Notes: a model not told the origin generated them from the sequence alone. Counted from the first letter of the stretch, positions 47,340-59,744 are shown. The stretch is 64,000 nt of DNA from Sympetrum striolatum (GCA_947579665.1 OX388351.1:60768939-60832938); one strand, 5' to 3'. Numbers and translations: made by a program.

Positions 47340-48200
47340 CAAAATAATTCAATTAAACCCTCAACCGTGGCTCACTGCTGTTCGTAGCATTGCTCGCGCA
47401 TGTGCAACAGTGCAGTCGTATAATGCCGGGCATTTAGAATTTGAATGAAAAACCGATAATTCTTTCATTACGTACAGCCCGTGTCCGCACAACTTTTTGA
47501 ATTAAAAAAACGCGCGCCCCCTATGTTGCCCGAATTAACGCCGCGCCGTCGCCGCAGCGGGATGAAATTGTTGTTCTATTCGCGGAAAATAAAGAATGAC
47601 GCCAATTTCGGAAATATTCGCGTCGGCGGGCGTCGGTTCGACACGGGGAACCGTGGTGTTGGCAGCGCCGTCGCCGGGCGAGGTGGAAATTAAAGCGGAG
47701 AAAATTACAGTTCGGCTGAGAGGGACACAGGACGGAAAGGAAAAAAAGCGCGAGTTAAAGTTGTTGGGGAATTCAATTATTTATGAAGCTAAAATTTTGC
47801 GCCATAAATGAAATTAGAAAAGCAGTTAGTTTGATCGTGCGGGAAGCGGTTGCGAAAAGGAAGGAGAGGGGCCGAGCATATTAATTAATTCCGGCGCGCA
47901 AATGAAAAATCATACATTTCTGAGGGTGTTATATTTTTTTAGCCGACGGTAATATTATTCCGAGTGTCGTATTGTGCGCCATTTCTTTCGGGATCAATGA
48001 GAGGGAGAATTAATCGCTGTCAATAATCACAAAGGAGTTTCGTTTTGAATTTCCGCGCATTATAGTAATAACGCGCGAATTGTTATACTCACAATGATGC
48101 CCTTTCCGTGGTAATTAAAAGCGATTGCGTTGCGACTTTGCCGAATCGATTGTGTTTACTGTTAACGGTTAGCCTTTCTCTCTTTCGAAAGTTAAATATT
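47340..48200. other. GC/CpG-richer island 15, possible regulatory DNA
   Basis: CpG-rich (47480-47700) grading into TAAT-core-rich sequence (ATTAATTAATTCCGGCGCGC near 47880). Frames 47481-47693 and 47596-47811 have no domain. Confidence 0.38.
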
Positions 48201-49615
48201 TAAATTCTATAATAATAAATTACTTAAAAGCGCTATTTTCTGGAAATAGCAAAAATTTATGAACGCTCTAAAAAATATCATATAAGAGGAAAGACGATGT
48301 TATTGTTTACATAATGCTATTTTATTTTTTTAACTTTAATTTTTTGAATTATTAATTCATTTATGTGCCAGTTTCATATTAAATATAACTGGGTGTCATT
48401 AATTAAGGAAAATTACGTTTTTTAATTAAGCTGACGAAGTTTAACTTTTACTCTGCAGTTTCGGTCGTAATTTTAGTGTAAGTAAAGTCAGAGACAGAGA
48501 TTCCACGACCATTCAATAAAAAACAAACCCTTACCACAGGTTTCATTGGCTCACAGAATTGCAAATGTGATACTAAAATGCAAGGAAATTGTATAAAGAC
48601 ACGTACGTACATGTCCATTTTTCGCACCAATCTGTGAGAACCAGGATAATTATGCTAATTATGGATATATTTCGATCAAACAGCTTCTTTTAGCTGAAGA
48701 ACGGAAGAGATAACTATTTGAGAGGTTCGGCTTATTCGTACATGGTAGCAGTTCAGAAAATAGGAGCAATCACGACGTATTTCTTCACGTAGAGATTTTA
48801 ATACATTCTGGAGATCCTTCACAACACACCTTAAAATCAACATAGAAAATCATAGCCGAAGCCTTTACTGTTGGACAATTTGGTTATGCTCGATCGTTCA
48901 ACAGAAGGATTCTCATTTTAATTATACAATATATTTATACTTTATATGATTAATATGTTAGACATAATTGAAATTATAGCGATTTTTAAAATTTTTATGA
49001 ACCACAGTGTTTTCAGTCAGTTTGATAGTTGAAAACTGGCGAATGAAGAAAAGATGAATTAATTTTCTCCAATAATTCCTTACATGACGCAAGACAAAGA
49101 GTTTCAACGATTTTTCGTCATCATATTGTAACTTTACAATACTCGCAAAGTTTGCGACGCAAACATATATGATGACAGGAAGACTATAAGTGAAAAGGAA
49201 GTTAGGAAATTATGGTGGAGTTGGACCTGGGATTCTGAAAGAACTCGAATATTACTGTCAATTGTAAACTGATAACTCCCAATATGAGGAATGAAACATA
49301 TTTTCAATCGCCAGATCGAGGAATCAGGTACTTCAATTGAAAAGGAGACTGTGAATTCTTTCCACGATCAATATAAATCTGCGACATTCATTACGAGAAA
49401 AATGGCATTTCAAAAGTTAATTAGAGATGAGTTCATTGGAAAATTGCCTTCAACCGCCCCTTCGCTTGACAAGTTCCTGGCAATTGTCTAAATCCGCTTC
49501 TGCTGAAAGGTCTTTTGAAAATTTATTATTTCTATTAACCATCTGTGATGTGGAAATAAAAATTGTCAAACCGTAAGGGAAAGTTAGTCCAAAAAGCGAC
49601 TTATATTTCTTATTT
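48201..49615. other. AT-rich gene-free stretch
   Basis: No gene recognised. GTCATCATAT and ATATGATGAC form an inverted pair at 49117-49126 and 49167-49176 around TTTGCGACGCAAA. Confidence 0.5.
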
Positions 49616-49619
49616 GAAT

Positions 49620-49810
49620 TACAGTATGGCATAAGCAATTAAGTGAGGGTAGGATACGAAAAAAATAAGGGATGACAAAGGCAGAAGATATTGGATGACA
49701 AATCGGGGTGGAATAAGCTACCAAGCAATTAAAGAAATGGTATTGAATATGGATATTTAAGGCGAATGGACCTAACGAAGGGTAGAACTCAACTGTATGA
49801 TGAATAAAGT
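49620..49810 (+). pseudogene. LINE-C reverse transcriptase C-terminal remnant
   Basis: From about 49664 one plus-strand frame reads DKGRRYWMTNRGGISYQAIK and continues EMVLNMDI to a stop. This matches the extreme C-terminus of a LINE RT type ('KGRP..YWMD......SY..MK..A.DR..W'; known consensus). The nucleotide word GACAAAGGCAGAAG is shared with the LINE-C remnant at 22.1 kb. Short, broken, inactive. Confidence 0.55.
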
Positions 49811-49814
49811 ATTG

Positions 49815-50335
49815 TGGTATATCTATGTCTATATAAGATCCCTGCATGCTTGTATTCGAATTGACGGTATTTTCCTAAGCGATTGCTTTCGCGTATTGTT
49901 CGTGGAAAAATTCATTCTTGAAACAATTCGTTTTAGCATCTATTTCCATGATCATCCTCGCAGTATCAGAATGGCTTAAATAACAGGGGGGTCTCATTAT
50001 ATCAATATCATTTTCTGAGAACTATTCTGAATTCATTTCTCTCAACTTGTTTAGAAAATTTGTACTTTGATTAGTTTTCTATCTTTTAATGATTAGCATC
50101 CCGCGTCCTGCATCATCTGAGTAACACTTACCGTAAGTTACTTACGTACCGTACGATTTTACCTTAGCAAGACTTAAGGCTGTGATAAATTACAAAATAT
50201 AAAGTTCTTAATAATTAACTCAATTAGAATTTTTCTCAATTTTAGATGCACAATAAATGCTGCCTTATTAATTACTATGCTATTTTCACTGTATTCAATT
50301 TTAATAAGATTTAATTAAAAGTGCCGATAGGTAGA
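49815..50335. other. AT-rich spacer
   Basis: No gene or repeat recognised. Confidence 0.6.
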
Positions 50336-50339
50336 ACAA

Positions 50340-50950
50340 TCACCTGATTGCAGAACGATTCCGCCCTAGTCCTAACCAAAAGCCTTTTTCTAGCTCATCT
50401 TCATGCTCTAAGACATCAAACCGAATTCTCAGAAAACCCTCTCTATCTTCCATTATCGCATTTGATCAGCTTCACCTCCACGTTACCCGGAATCCGGGCC
50501 AAAAGTTATGTGAGAGCAATTGACGAGAGTGTGGGTGGAATCGGATCGGAGGTGAGCTGCGGGGAAGTGATAATCCTGAGGATTGTGTCCGATGAAGAAC
50601 GGTGTGAAAAATTGGGGGAAAGGCTTTTCTCGAGGGAGGAAGAAAGTGTCGACGGGTGTTTATCATTCTTCGCGGGGTTTAATTTGGGGAAAGTGGGCAT
50701 TCACGGTGAAGGATTTATCCCCAAGACTCTCATTCTGGGAAGACATGTCGCGGGGTTTTAACTCGACCGTCTGCGCTGACAAATTTCTCGGGGAGCGCAT
50801 ACGAGGACGTGCGAGAGTTATCTCGGTCCCTCGGCAATATTTCCGAAATTTTGGCCCAGTTCCTCTATTTTTCTCGCGATAAACGCACAAAACATACTTT
50901 TGGTGGATTGTGTGACTAATAATGACGCCCCCAATCCTTTTTTTCTCAAA
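50340..50950. other. GC-richer island 16
   Basis: Frames on both strands overlap almost completely (50348-50761 plus; 50472-50666, 50506-50700 and 50663-50890 minus), a sign of composition rather than coding. No domain. Confidence 0.35.
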
Positions 50951-51740
50951 CGGGATTTCTTAACTCTATTTTACGGGCTCTAAGTTGAAATGATTTTGAA
51001 CATTTCTCAGTTAACCTTTCGGAGTAGATATTTACTTTTATCTATGATATATTCGAGGCGATGGCAAACATTTTTATTGTTAAAATTTTAAGATTTCTGT
51101 AAAATTACTATCGTTAATCGCTCCAACATTATTTTTATTTTCATTAACTATTTTATTAATTTAAAATTCACAAATTATTTAAAATTTTTATACAATTTTT
51201 TTTATAAATGTATCTATTCCTTTTCTTTTGTTTGGTAAACTATTGTGAGATTAAATCATCCAAAATATCCTTTGTAATTCTACAAAATATTTTTATGTTA
51301 CTATGTTAACATAAATTTACACCCTTTTAGTATATCGCTAAATTTTTTTATAAGTCTCCGCTCTCTTATAATAATTAAAAACAAAGCATATAGTTAAAGT
51401 ATTCTAGGAACTAACTAAGGTTGGTCAAAATTATAAGATAAATTTAATTACAACTAAGTGACAGAATCTGACTGCTGAGGTTAAAATTCGTAAAAAATTA
51501 AATTAAAGTAAATTTAAGACTACGAAACATTTTCGCAATACTAAATTGGATGTGCTACCAGAAAACAACTATTTTCATACAACTAAAAACCTAGAAGGAA
51601 ATTAATTAATTTCCATCCCTCAGAATATATTGGTTAGTTTTTCAATTCTAAACTTATGGTTTTTATACGTCCAATGATTATATTCAGTGAATTGTAACAA
51701 TTTCCTTGCCCCCAAACTATGATCCTGTTCCCAATATTCC
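50951..51740. other. Very AT-rich spacer
   Basis: No gene or repeat recognised. Confidence 0.6.
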
Positions 51741-51744
51741 CAAA

Positions 51745-52650
51745 ACCATCAAGTAACGATGCATATCTGACGAAAGTCGCTTTCGCTGCAAATAAATTTG
51801 GAGGCCCCATAACATGACCCTGGGGTATACGTAAAGTTACTTCGATTTCGTTTTTCTTTCAATTCCTCTGCATGGTTCTGTCTCACGAGTTGAGCAATGG
51901 AATTCCTACTCTGCAACAATACATCAGCCATATTTCGTCCATAGCTGGCGTAAATGATAGCCAACCTGGGGTGCAGTATTCGAGTGTCCGACAATGACTG
52001 TCACAACAAGGGAACTCGGAGCACCTTTACTTTTGGTGGACGGGTCTCCGTTGGCGCAGAATCCTTTGCAGAAGTCCTCCTACGGCGCTTCCATTCTCAA
52101 CCCTCCCCCATTTCCATCCTAAACCGCACCATTTAGCCGATCCCTTTTCAAACGGAACCGGATAAATACGCGCCGTCCTTTCTTGCTTCTCAGAAAGGAC
52201 GCACTTTTGTTGTATTGAAAGCCCTCTCCGCAGCTGCTGCGGGAAGAAGTCTGCGAAAGCCTTGAATAATTATTTTGGAGGGAAATTTTCGCCTCTCAAC
52301 TTTGCCATTTCTGCAAAAATACGGCTTCTTTCAGGGATGAAATCGCACGCGGAGGAGATAGTATCTAATGCAGTAACGATAGCGTGAAATGGAACTGCAT
52401 ATGCCGATTCTTATCGCGGGTTATCCTTGTAACAGATGCGCTATTATACTTGACAACCGAGGTGGTTTACCGAATGGACAGACGGTTGCCCACTGCGGTG
52501 AAGTCGAAATCTTCCTTGGGGGTTGAAGAAGGCCTATTATTGGGCTAGACGCAAGACGCCAGATACCGAAAGAAGGTAGCATTCACGCGTGATTGAAGTT
52601 GACTGGTGAAGAGGAAGTGCTGTAGCGAAAAACGCTCTTAAGGGTTTCAT
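51745..52650. other. GC-richer island 17
   Basis: 51960-52260 is CpG-richer; short frames without domains. Confidence 0.33.
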
Positions 52651-52830
52651 TGGGGATCGGTGTTTTTGAAGCTGGTGATCCACGTTGTGGTATCCGTGTT
52701 CGAAACGTCAGATTCTCTCTCTGGTGTAACTTAACGTAGTGTAACCAATACATGCATGTGGAACTCATGCTGTTTCCTTTCTAAGTAGCAGATTAGTTCA
52801 TTCCTCGTGTATGTAATCTCCAAAAATATT

Positions 52831-53196
52831 TTAAATGGAATTTTGGCAAAAACCGCAATCACTCTCTGGAATTTTATAATACACAATCAATTTAACATGT
52901 ACAGATAAAGAAACGGCTACCCTATAGAACCATATCCAAAAATGAAGATTAATCGATATTAAAATTGATGCTGCAGTATTGAATTTACTCTTCCTTATAG
53001 GATGGAGCAGAGAGATGGATATAGTCATAGAGAAATCCTTGTTTGTACGGGATCTTGTTGAAGCATAATTATGTTCAGATGTTGGTAGGTTTGCACAGGA
53101 CAAAGGAAAAAAATACACTAGAAATGCAAAGTAGTCCGTGCGTTTGAAAATTTTAGTCTTCTTCTGCTCCTTATAGGTAGAATGATATTTAGACAA
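52831..53196 (-). pseudogene. Weak LINE RT C-terminal resemblance
   Basis: A 121-codon minus-strand frame contains HNYASTRSRTNKDF at residues 42-55, reminiscent of the 'H.Y.TRSR......' block near the C-terminus of CR1/Jockey-type RTs. The expected downstream 'LWN.LP' block is not clear. It may be a relic or chance. Confidence 0.27.
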
Positions 53197-53205
53197 ACTA
53201 AATGT

Positions 53206-53330
53206 ATAATAATAATAATAATAAATCGTCTTTATTTGGGCGAGATTGAGACTTAACAGTCTCTTCTTCCATCTAACCCATCGTCATTAAGTATTGATGA
53301 AATCGGAAAGAAATAGACTGAAAATAACCA
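53206..53330 (-). mobile_element. LINE-B 3' end with TTA tail
   Basis: The (ATA)n run at 53206-53223 is the complement of a TTATTATTA tail. Next inward come GTCTTTATTTGGGCGAGA and the hairpin GAGACT/AGTCTC (53248-53253 and 53258-53263, loop TAAC), then CATCTAACCC. Homology with the 30.2-kb copy continues through AAAGAAATAG near 53310. Confidence 0.68.
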
Positions 53331-53334
53331 AGTT

Positions 53335-53735
53335 ACTTAACTCTGATGATTATAATTATAATGCTTATGAAGTCTCATCGTCACTTACTCGTTGCTAAGT
53401 TGCTGTTTTAGATTTTGAGCAGAATGGTTTTAAAATTGAATTAACGGATTGTGTTGAGACATTCGAGAAAAATAATAATGCATATTTATCTACCATTCAT
53501 CGGGTTAAAAAGAGTTCAGGAGGAATGTAAGAGGAACATTATTCTCATAATTTTCATTTAGAAAAGGACATTGCTGATTATGTAGCCAAATACTTCAGTT
53601 GCACTCGTTCGATATTTTATAAAAGTAACTCGGGTATGTTGGAAGATAAGTAGCTTATTTATTTTACCTTTGAGTCATATCGCCTTATATTATCCTGATT
53701 TAGAGATTTGTTTTCGTTGATAATATGAATCCAAT
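53335..53735. other. AT-rich spacer
   Basis: No gene or repeat recognised. Confidence 0.6.
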
Positions 53736-53739
53736 TTTA

Positions 53740-54500
53740 GTAAAGCCCCTTCCCATCCATTCCCTTAGATGCTATTATAATTGCCAATCTCCACCGCTTC
53801 AAACTTCCGCGATACATCCATCCGCTCCCTTTGAGGAAACAAACCTCCCTTTTATAAAATCCTCCGGGATTCTTTCGCTCCGTGAACGACCATCCATAGC
53901 TCTTAATCTCCTAGATTTCCAACCGCCCCCACCTCAAGTTATAACTCATCTACTTCCAGTTGCAGAGCCACGCACAACAATGGCGGAGGGATTCGGCTGA
54001 AAAATCTGGCGAAATCGAGAAATTAACGCTAATGCGGAAACGGCAAACAGCGATGAAATTCGGCGTGGATTTGCATTCCCGTTCGAGAGCGCACTCTCTG
54101 AATCTCCTCTCCTCCGGCGGCAGATTCGTAATCGGCGGCGACAATCTCTGCCTCGCTGATTGCGTGTTTTATTCATTTCCGGACGCCGAAGAAAAATTGA
54201 AATCATTTATGGAGGCGGATCACGCTATCGGCGCAAAGTTATGGTCCCGTGCGTGGATCCACTTAAAAGTGGGCGCATCCCAACGTCAACACTCGTTACT
54301 CGTCTGTTCCACGCAGAATCCCTATTTTCCACCCCTCGCTTCCTTTCTTCGTTCCGTTAAAGCACTCCCGTTATTTCATTATAACTCGCATTGCTCTCTC
54401 TCCCATTACTGGAATATGTATGTGCTTTCATTGAGAGAGCGTGGTGGACTAGTCTCCTGACTTTTATACCGAGGACTACACGGTAGCCGCGAAGGACTCA
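53740..54500. other. GC/CpG-richer island 18
   Basis: Holds the longest non-element plus-strand frame but one (53960-54460, 166 codons), overlapped by two minus-strand frames. No domain, signal or periodic motif. The dual openness argues against coding. Confidence 0.35.
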
Positions 54501-54805
54501 GTAGCAGTCAAGGCCTACCAAGGACCCTGAACAAACTTGTGTGATGATTAAGGGGTGTAAATTAATTTTTAAATACGCTAAATTGTACAGAGTGATTTAC
54601 CTTTAATCTTACCACAAAGAAGAATATGGTTTAAATAAATTTTAACAATTTGTGAAGAAGTTAATAATGACTCCATTTTGATTCATTTGATCCATTTTAA
54701 TAACCTCTTAAATCTATCTAAAATATTGTTGCGAGATACTGATTTGGATATTTGTAACTCTGATCTCTGAAATTTCATCTCTTTTTTAATTATTTAGGTT
54801 ATATT
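54501..54805. other. AT-rich spacer
   Basis: Probably includes the body of the LINE-A end that follows, but nothing codes. Confidence 0.45.
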
Positions 54806-54809
54806 TGAA

Positions 54810-54893
54810 TTAGTTTATCATTATCATTATTATTGTTGATCGTCAACTGTATTTGGCCTGGTGATGTTTGTTGATGTGTTGTAAGAATAAATA
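54810..54893 (+). mobile_element. LINE-A 3' end
   Basis: ATTATTATTGTTGATCGTC, TTTGGCCTGGTG and TGTTGATGTG align with the 3' UTR end at 8.93-9.0 kb; an AATAAATAAAA tail closes it. The coding part is absent or unrecognisable. Confidence 0.6.
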
Positions 54894-54899
54894 AAACTC

Positions 54900-55660
54900 G
54901 AGACAGTTCACTATTTGCAAAATATCCTCAACTACGAGAAAATTAAAATGATATTTAACTATAGAAGAGCTGAAAAACTAATTGTAGAAGTTGTCATAGA
55001 GGTGTTTTTGGAAGTCTTTGTTTCTCCAAATGTTGGAAATTAGGACGCCCATTTGAAAGAACTAAATGTATAACTACATAATACAGGTACATACAAAAGT
55101 AAAAAAATATCACACATACCTCTTTAAAGATCCTTATTATTTAAATGTACACCAAACTCCAACATGTCTGAAAATAAAAAGAAAATTCTATAGGTATCAC
55201 GTAATCAATCCATAAAATAGATTACATCTAAGCTTAAAGTATCGAAATACCAAAGTATAGAAATACCAGGGATAAGAGATTTGATTTGCAATTATTTTAT
55301 AAAATGGAGGAGTGATAATGGCATGGCAAATGAAATTGAAAGCAACAAAAATAAAAAAACTATGTCAGACGCGTTACTGTTCACAGACAATCCTAGATTT
55401 TTTTCATGTGAAGGACCGAGGATTCAACGCACTGCATGTCGAGGAAGAAGAGTGAAGTATTTTCTCGAGAGAAGTACGATATGCAGGAAAATATGGAAAC
55501 CAACGTGATCTTCAATATCGTATGAACTTGTTTCTCCCTTGCTTGGGCTATTAATTCGTGAATACCAAATTCTTGAATAATTTAACCCTAGTCCACGGTA
55601 TTTTTTAAATTTTCCCGGTTGTGGACAAACCTAATATATTCTCAATTCTCGAAACATAAC
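54900..55660. other. AT-rich spacer
   Basis: No gene or repeat recognised. Confidence 0.6.
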
Positions 55661-55671
55661 CTAACATATAA

Positions 55672-55868
55672 CCGATCTTGGTGGTTAGCATCGCGGTCCA
55701 GCCATCGCTCCTACCCCAAGGTCCTGGGTTCGATTCCCAGCTGATCGGACTTTTCCGATCAGGGAATGTTGCATGTGTTCGTTGTTGCTTTTACCTCGGT
55801 GAAGCATCTCCTGGTAAGTTCATGAGAACTTAGGAGAACTTCATCGATAAAGGGCAACAGTAGCTTAG
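55672..55868 (+). mobile_element. SINE-2 copy 2
   Basis: CCGATC at the 5' end pairs with GATCGG after the T-arm, so an acceptor stem is preserved. Box B GGTTCGATTCC is at 55727-55737. A second hairpin GATCGGA/TCCGATC (55743-55749 and 55754-55760) follows directly and competes for the same bases. Body words GTGTTCGTTGTTGCTTTTAC and CTCGGTGAAGCATCTCCTG match copy 1. Tail short (CAACAGTAG). No clear target duplication. Confidence 0.85.
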
Positions 55869-55869
55869 G

Positions 55870-56430
55870 ATAAAAAAGAAATGTCTATTTGCGGTTTATC
55901 CTTTTTATTTACTTAACTTCAGAAAAATGATTTCCCTCTACGACCGTCAACATCAAAAAATGCTATAAAAGTTTAACTTCGTTGCAACTTGATTTAAACG
56001 ATTAAATAATTATGGTTTTTACTACTGGAGAAAGTCAACAATCTTAGTCACCATTTTTGTGATGTTCCAAAACATTTATAATTAGGTAACCCTAATGAAA
56101 TAAGTACCATCTTCGTCATATTACTTTAAAACAAGTCACTAATTGTATGTCACATTGAGCTATTTATTGAACTTTATTTAATTAGCGCTCAGTGGAAATT
56201 TATCTCGTATGATAGCTCTAATAGTTCACATAGGAAGAAGTTCTTCTCTGTGATGTTAGAATAAAGAGTTTTAGAATAAGCTACCGTTGCCGAAAAGAAG
56301 TTTGGGTAAACTCATTTGCTATTTACGATACCCTTTTTTAGTAACAAAGAGTATATGGAATTTTTATATTCTATTGAATTATGATACCTTTTAACTCAAC
56401 GTGATCTGGCCTAAAATTTTGGAACGCCAT
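55870..56430. other. AT-rich spacer
   Basis: No gene or repeat recognised. Confidence 0.6.
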
Positions 56431-56432
56431 CG

Positions 56433-56620
56433 AAATAAATGAATCAACAAAAGTCCTTAGTAGTTTTCCACAATTTTAATTTTATAAACGACCAGCTTCG
56501 ACCTTACGGCCATCTACAGGTAAAGTTCAGACCTAAAGATGACTGTAAAGTCAAAACCGGTTGTTTGAAAAAATCGAATTTGCAGATAACTACAAAGCAA
56601 TTTTATTGATTCATTTATTT
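56433..56620. mobile_element. Second head-to-head pair of Penelope-type terminal modules
   Basis: Arms 56433-56515 and 56538-56620 (83 bp each, about 22-base spacer) are inverted copies at lower identity than the 14.4-kb pair. Right arm: CTAAAGA, GACTGTAAAGTC stem-loop, AAAA, CCGGTT. Left arm complement: TGTAGA, GGCCGTAAGGTC, GAAG, CTGGTC. Both continue into CTACAAAG/CTACTAAGG and TGATTCATTTATTT. Same architecture as 14.36-14.53 kb but older. Confidence 0.62.
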
Positions 56621-56699
56621 ATGACACCTTTGTAATGAGGGAAAATTGCATTCCGGTTCATACAGTAGCCTCTAACAATCAGTAAAAATTCAAGGTAGG

Positions 56700-57720
56700 A
56701 CGGACGTAATGAATAGTTTTGCATCAATAAGATTTAGGCATTTGCCTCGGTTGGAATTCGCTCCTGGTGAGAAGATCTAATTACCGACGGAAAGTTTTCT
56801 AAAAGTTCATCGTTTCAGAACTTATAGACGAAGTAAATGAAATTTTAGCGCCAGTAAAGAACGAACGGTACCTCCGAAAGGTCTTGACAAAACTTTACAG
56901 GGAAGTGATCGCAAAATCAGTTAATTACGAGTACTTCTGGTCGTTTTTTCCCCCAGGATATTAGAGAGGCTAATGGGGTGGATTAAGTAATGATGGTGTT
57001 ATTACACCCCTGCCATACACCTCCAGTGGCTCACAGAGTATATATCTAAATCTAGGCAGGCAGAATACAAATCAGCTCTCAATGTGACGTCGAGTTGATG
57101 GTTGAACGAAAGCATGGGGTGCGCAAAGATCGCATTTCTCAGCCTCCTTCTGAGGAGGGAGCCCCTCAATGCAAAGGAGGATCGCATACGCAGGCATTAC
57201 GATTCGTTAGGAGTGCGGTCCCGACTGACTCACAGATCCTCCCGCATCTTCAATTCAAACAATCGCATCACTGACACGTCTGCGATGGGATGGAGGAGCC
57301 CTAATCTCGGCTTTTATGCCCTTCTGCTGTTGTTCTCTGCACCCAATCCGATGCATACCCCCCTTTACGCGTCTCTCTCCGAGAAAATGAATTCCTCAAG
57401 CCGCACCCTCACGCGCCCGAGTAAATTAAACGCTCCCCTAATCCGCTCCTCTCTTCAGAAATCTCGTACATCCCAATCCCTCCCCATCTCCTAAATCATC
57501 TCATGCAGCCTATGATTATGACGACAGGTGGCGGAGTTGCATTAATTCTGTTTCGCTGCAATTTATGGTTTAATTTCCCTTCCTTGGGAATTAAGCTTTT
57601 TGGCATACGCGGGAGCTGATTGCTTCCGAAGAGGCTCTCGTGTTTGAGCTTTATCATGCGCTAGTACCAGAGTTTGGGCATTCATTAGGTGGCTCCATCT
57701 AGGTGGGGGAATTGGACAAG
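56700..57720. other. GC-richer island 19
   Basis: 57080-57500 is the GC-richest part, with a 130-codon plus-strand frame (57102-57494) lacking a domain. Confidence 0.35.
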
Positions 57721-57724
57721 AGGG

Positions 57725-59435
57725 GTCCGAGTTTTTGGCTTTATATCATTCGATTTGATCAAGATATCGCCACCTTTGAATACATTTAGATTAAAGCCAG
57801 GGGCTGCACACGAAGTTGGCCGCTACTCGATGGAAATCAAATGATAAAATGTAAAAACTACTGGCCTGAAGGGTAATAAATTCGAACTATATAGTGCGAA
57901 GTCAAAGCGAAGTACCACCTAAAAACTAACCCCAAATTACTCGGTTGCGTTACGAGTCGCCCCGGATCATATTGACCCGAAACACAAATTGGCTTATCAA
58001 AGATTATTATCCTAATAAACACTATGAAAATGTGACGATTAACTTTATGAATTATATGATTTAACTAAATGATTTAAAAGATAAAAAATGGCGAGTTTAA
58101 AGCAATTACTGTATGTCTTCGAGTACGTAATTTAGGATTCTTTGCGATACAGTGAAGTGAATTACAGTTCGATGCTACGATGCACTTTCTCCTTCTGTGA
58201 AATATTATAGTAAGAGTTCTATTGTTATTATTGAACTGTTAAGTATAATGAAGTGTATACACATACTGGTCCTTGTGGTTAATCAATAACAGCCAACTAT
58301 TAGATCGTAAAGAATTGCTTATTTCATATAACATTGCTCAATGTACTCGAGTGTTAGTTGGACTTGAAAAGAATTTCGATAAAAAAGTAAGCCCTCTTAA
58401 TGTGCAGAGGAGATTTTTACAGTAAGTGCATTTACAGATGTTACCTGAGCTACGGATAAAACCTCCAACAAATCTCTAGGCATGATCTTGACGGTGTATA
58501 TTTTGAGAAAATCGTAGTAAATATCGATTATGTATGAACAAGCCTGATAACACATGCTTTTTATAATAGCCGTTTAATTAACGAAGGTAAAAATCGAAAA
58601 AATATGCATTTATGTTATTACTAACTGTGGAAAACTTAGATCAGTTTTATTCTGGACTGGCAATACTAGTGGAGGGAAATGGGCGTGGATTAAATTATCC
58701 ACTCATCTCGCTTTCCTTGAGTCTTCCTCGAAAACAAATTAGTCGAACTTAATGCACTCAAGAGGAACGCTTTAATATTCCTTCATATCTGACTGAGGTT
58801 TCCACAGAAGGGTTTGCCTTTGAGATTTGTAACCGCTTGAAGAGGAGGATTCCAAAATTACAAATCTCATCGATCAGGTGGATGAATGGACAAGGCAAAC
58901 TATATTTGAAGTTGAAAAATTGAATTGAAAATTTTCTTTAGGTTTCAAAATAAATTGCGGACAATCACGTCGCATTTATATTTATCATAGTTTTATCCCA
59001 ATTTATATTTATCATAATTTTATTCGATCCTATTGGCGAGAATACCATTATAATGTACTAAATTATTCTCTGGTACTTGTGAGATCTTATTTACGGTAGT
59101 GATCAGTCAACAACTATTATTGGAGAAACAACTAAGAATTTCTTCGACTTTTGCATCCAAAAATATTCTCATATTTTTATGCCACCACTTTAAATTATTC
59201 ACTGAACAATATATTATAATCGATTAGATGGAATAAGGGAATTTTAATCTCGATCTCTCTCAACTAAGGGAGTTTTTATTATCACAGTCAATACTAATTT
59301 ATAACTTACAGTACTAACAAATCAAGGCCATTCTAAGCAAAATACATAAGGCTCTAATTTTTAATGAAGGTATTGGTAATTAAGTTAATAAAACAACATA
59401 ATATGTACCCTACTCAACATAATACCATTTTTATT
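57725..59435. other. AT-rich gene-free stretch
   Basis: No gene recognised. An isolated near-palindrome GGATCATATTGACCC lies near 57964. GAGATTTGTAA and TTACAAATCTC are inverted at about 58822 and 58858. ATTTATATTTATCATA occurs twice in tandem at about 58975-59030. Confidence 0.55.
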
Positions 59436-59439
59436 TTTA

Positions 59440-59533
59440 TTCTCTTCTTTCTGTTGGTGTTTTTGTTGTTGTATCCGTTTAACTGTCACTGTTAATTGGC
59501 ATTTTCTGCTTAATGTGGTGAATAAATAAATAA
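59440..59533 (+). mobile_element. LINE-A-like 3' end
   Basis: GTTGTTGTATCCGTTTAACTG, AATTGGCATTTT and an AATAAATAAATAA tail resemble the 8.9-kb and 54.8-kb ends; a weaker match. Confidence 0.42.
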
Positions 59534-59539
59534 TCACGT

Positions 59540-59740
59540 AAGGCGATTAGATCGCATTTTCTAAAATAATTTAATTTGGCTAAAATTACACAATAACCAG
59601 AATAGAATACCTTCACCTACTAATCTATCATGCGAACTCTTGATTTATAGTTAAATAAAATTAGTTTCATCTCTCAACGTTTTCCTTACTACACTGGGGC
59701 ATTCTTTAAGGGAGTAAAAGGAGTGCCTCGAAGGTTCGCT
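59540..59740. other. AT-rich spacer
   Basis: No gene or repeat recognised. Confidence 0.55.
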
Positions 59741-59744
59741 GCAC

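Noticed and set aside
53960..54460. 166-codon plus-strand open frame as a gene
   Set aside because: It sits in a GC-richer island with overlapping minus-strand frames, has no domain or plausible composition bias, and openness is explained by fewer stop codons.
57960..57980. Second piggyBac-type terminus (GGATCATATTGACCC)
   Set aside because: No inverted partner and no TTAA at a matching end was found nearby.
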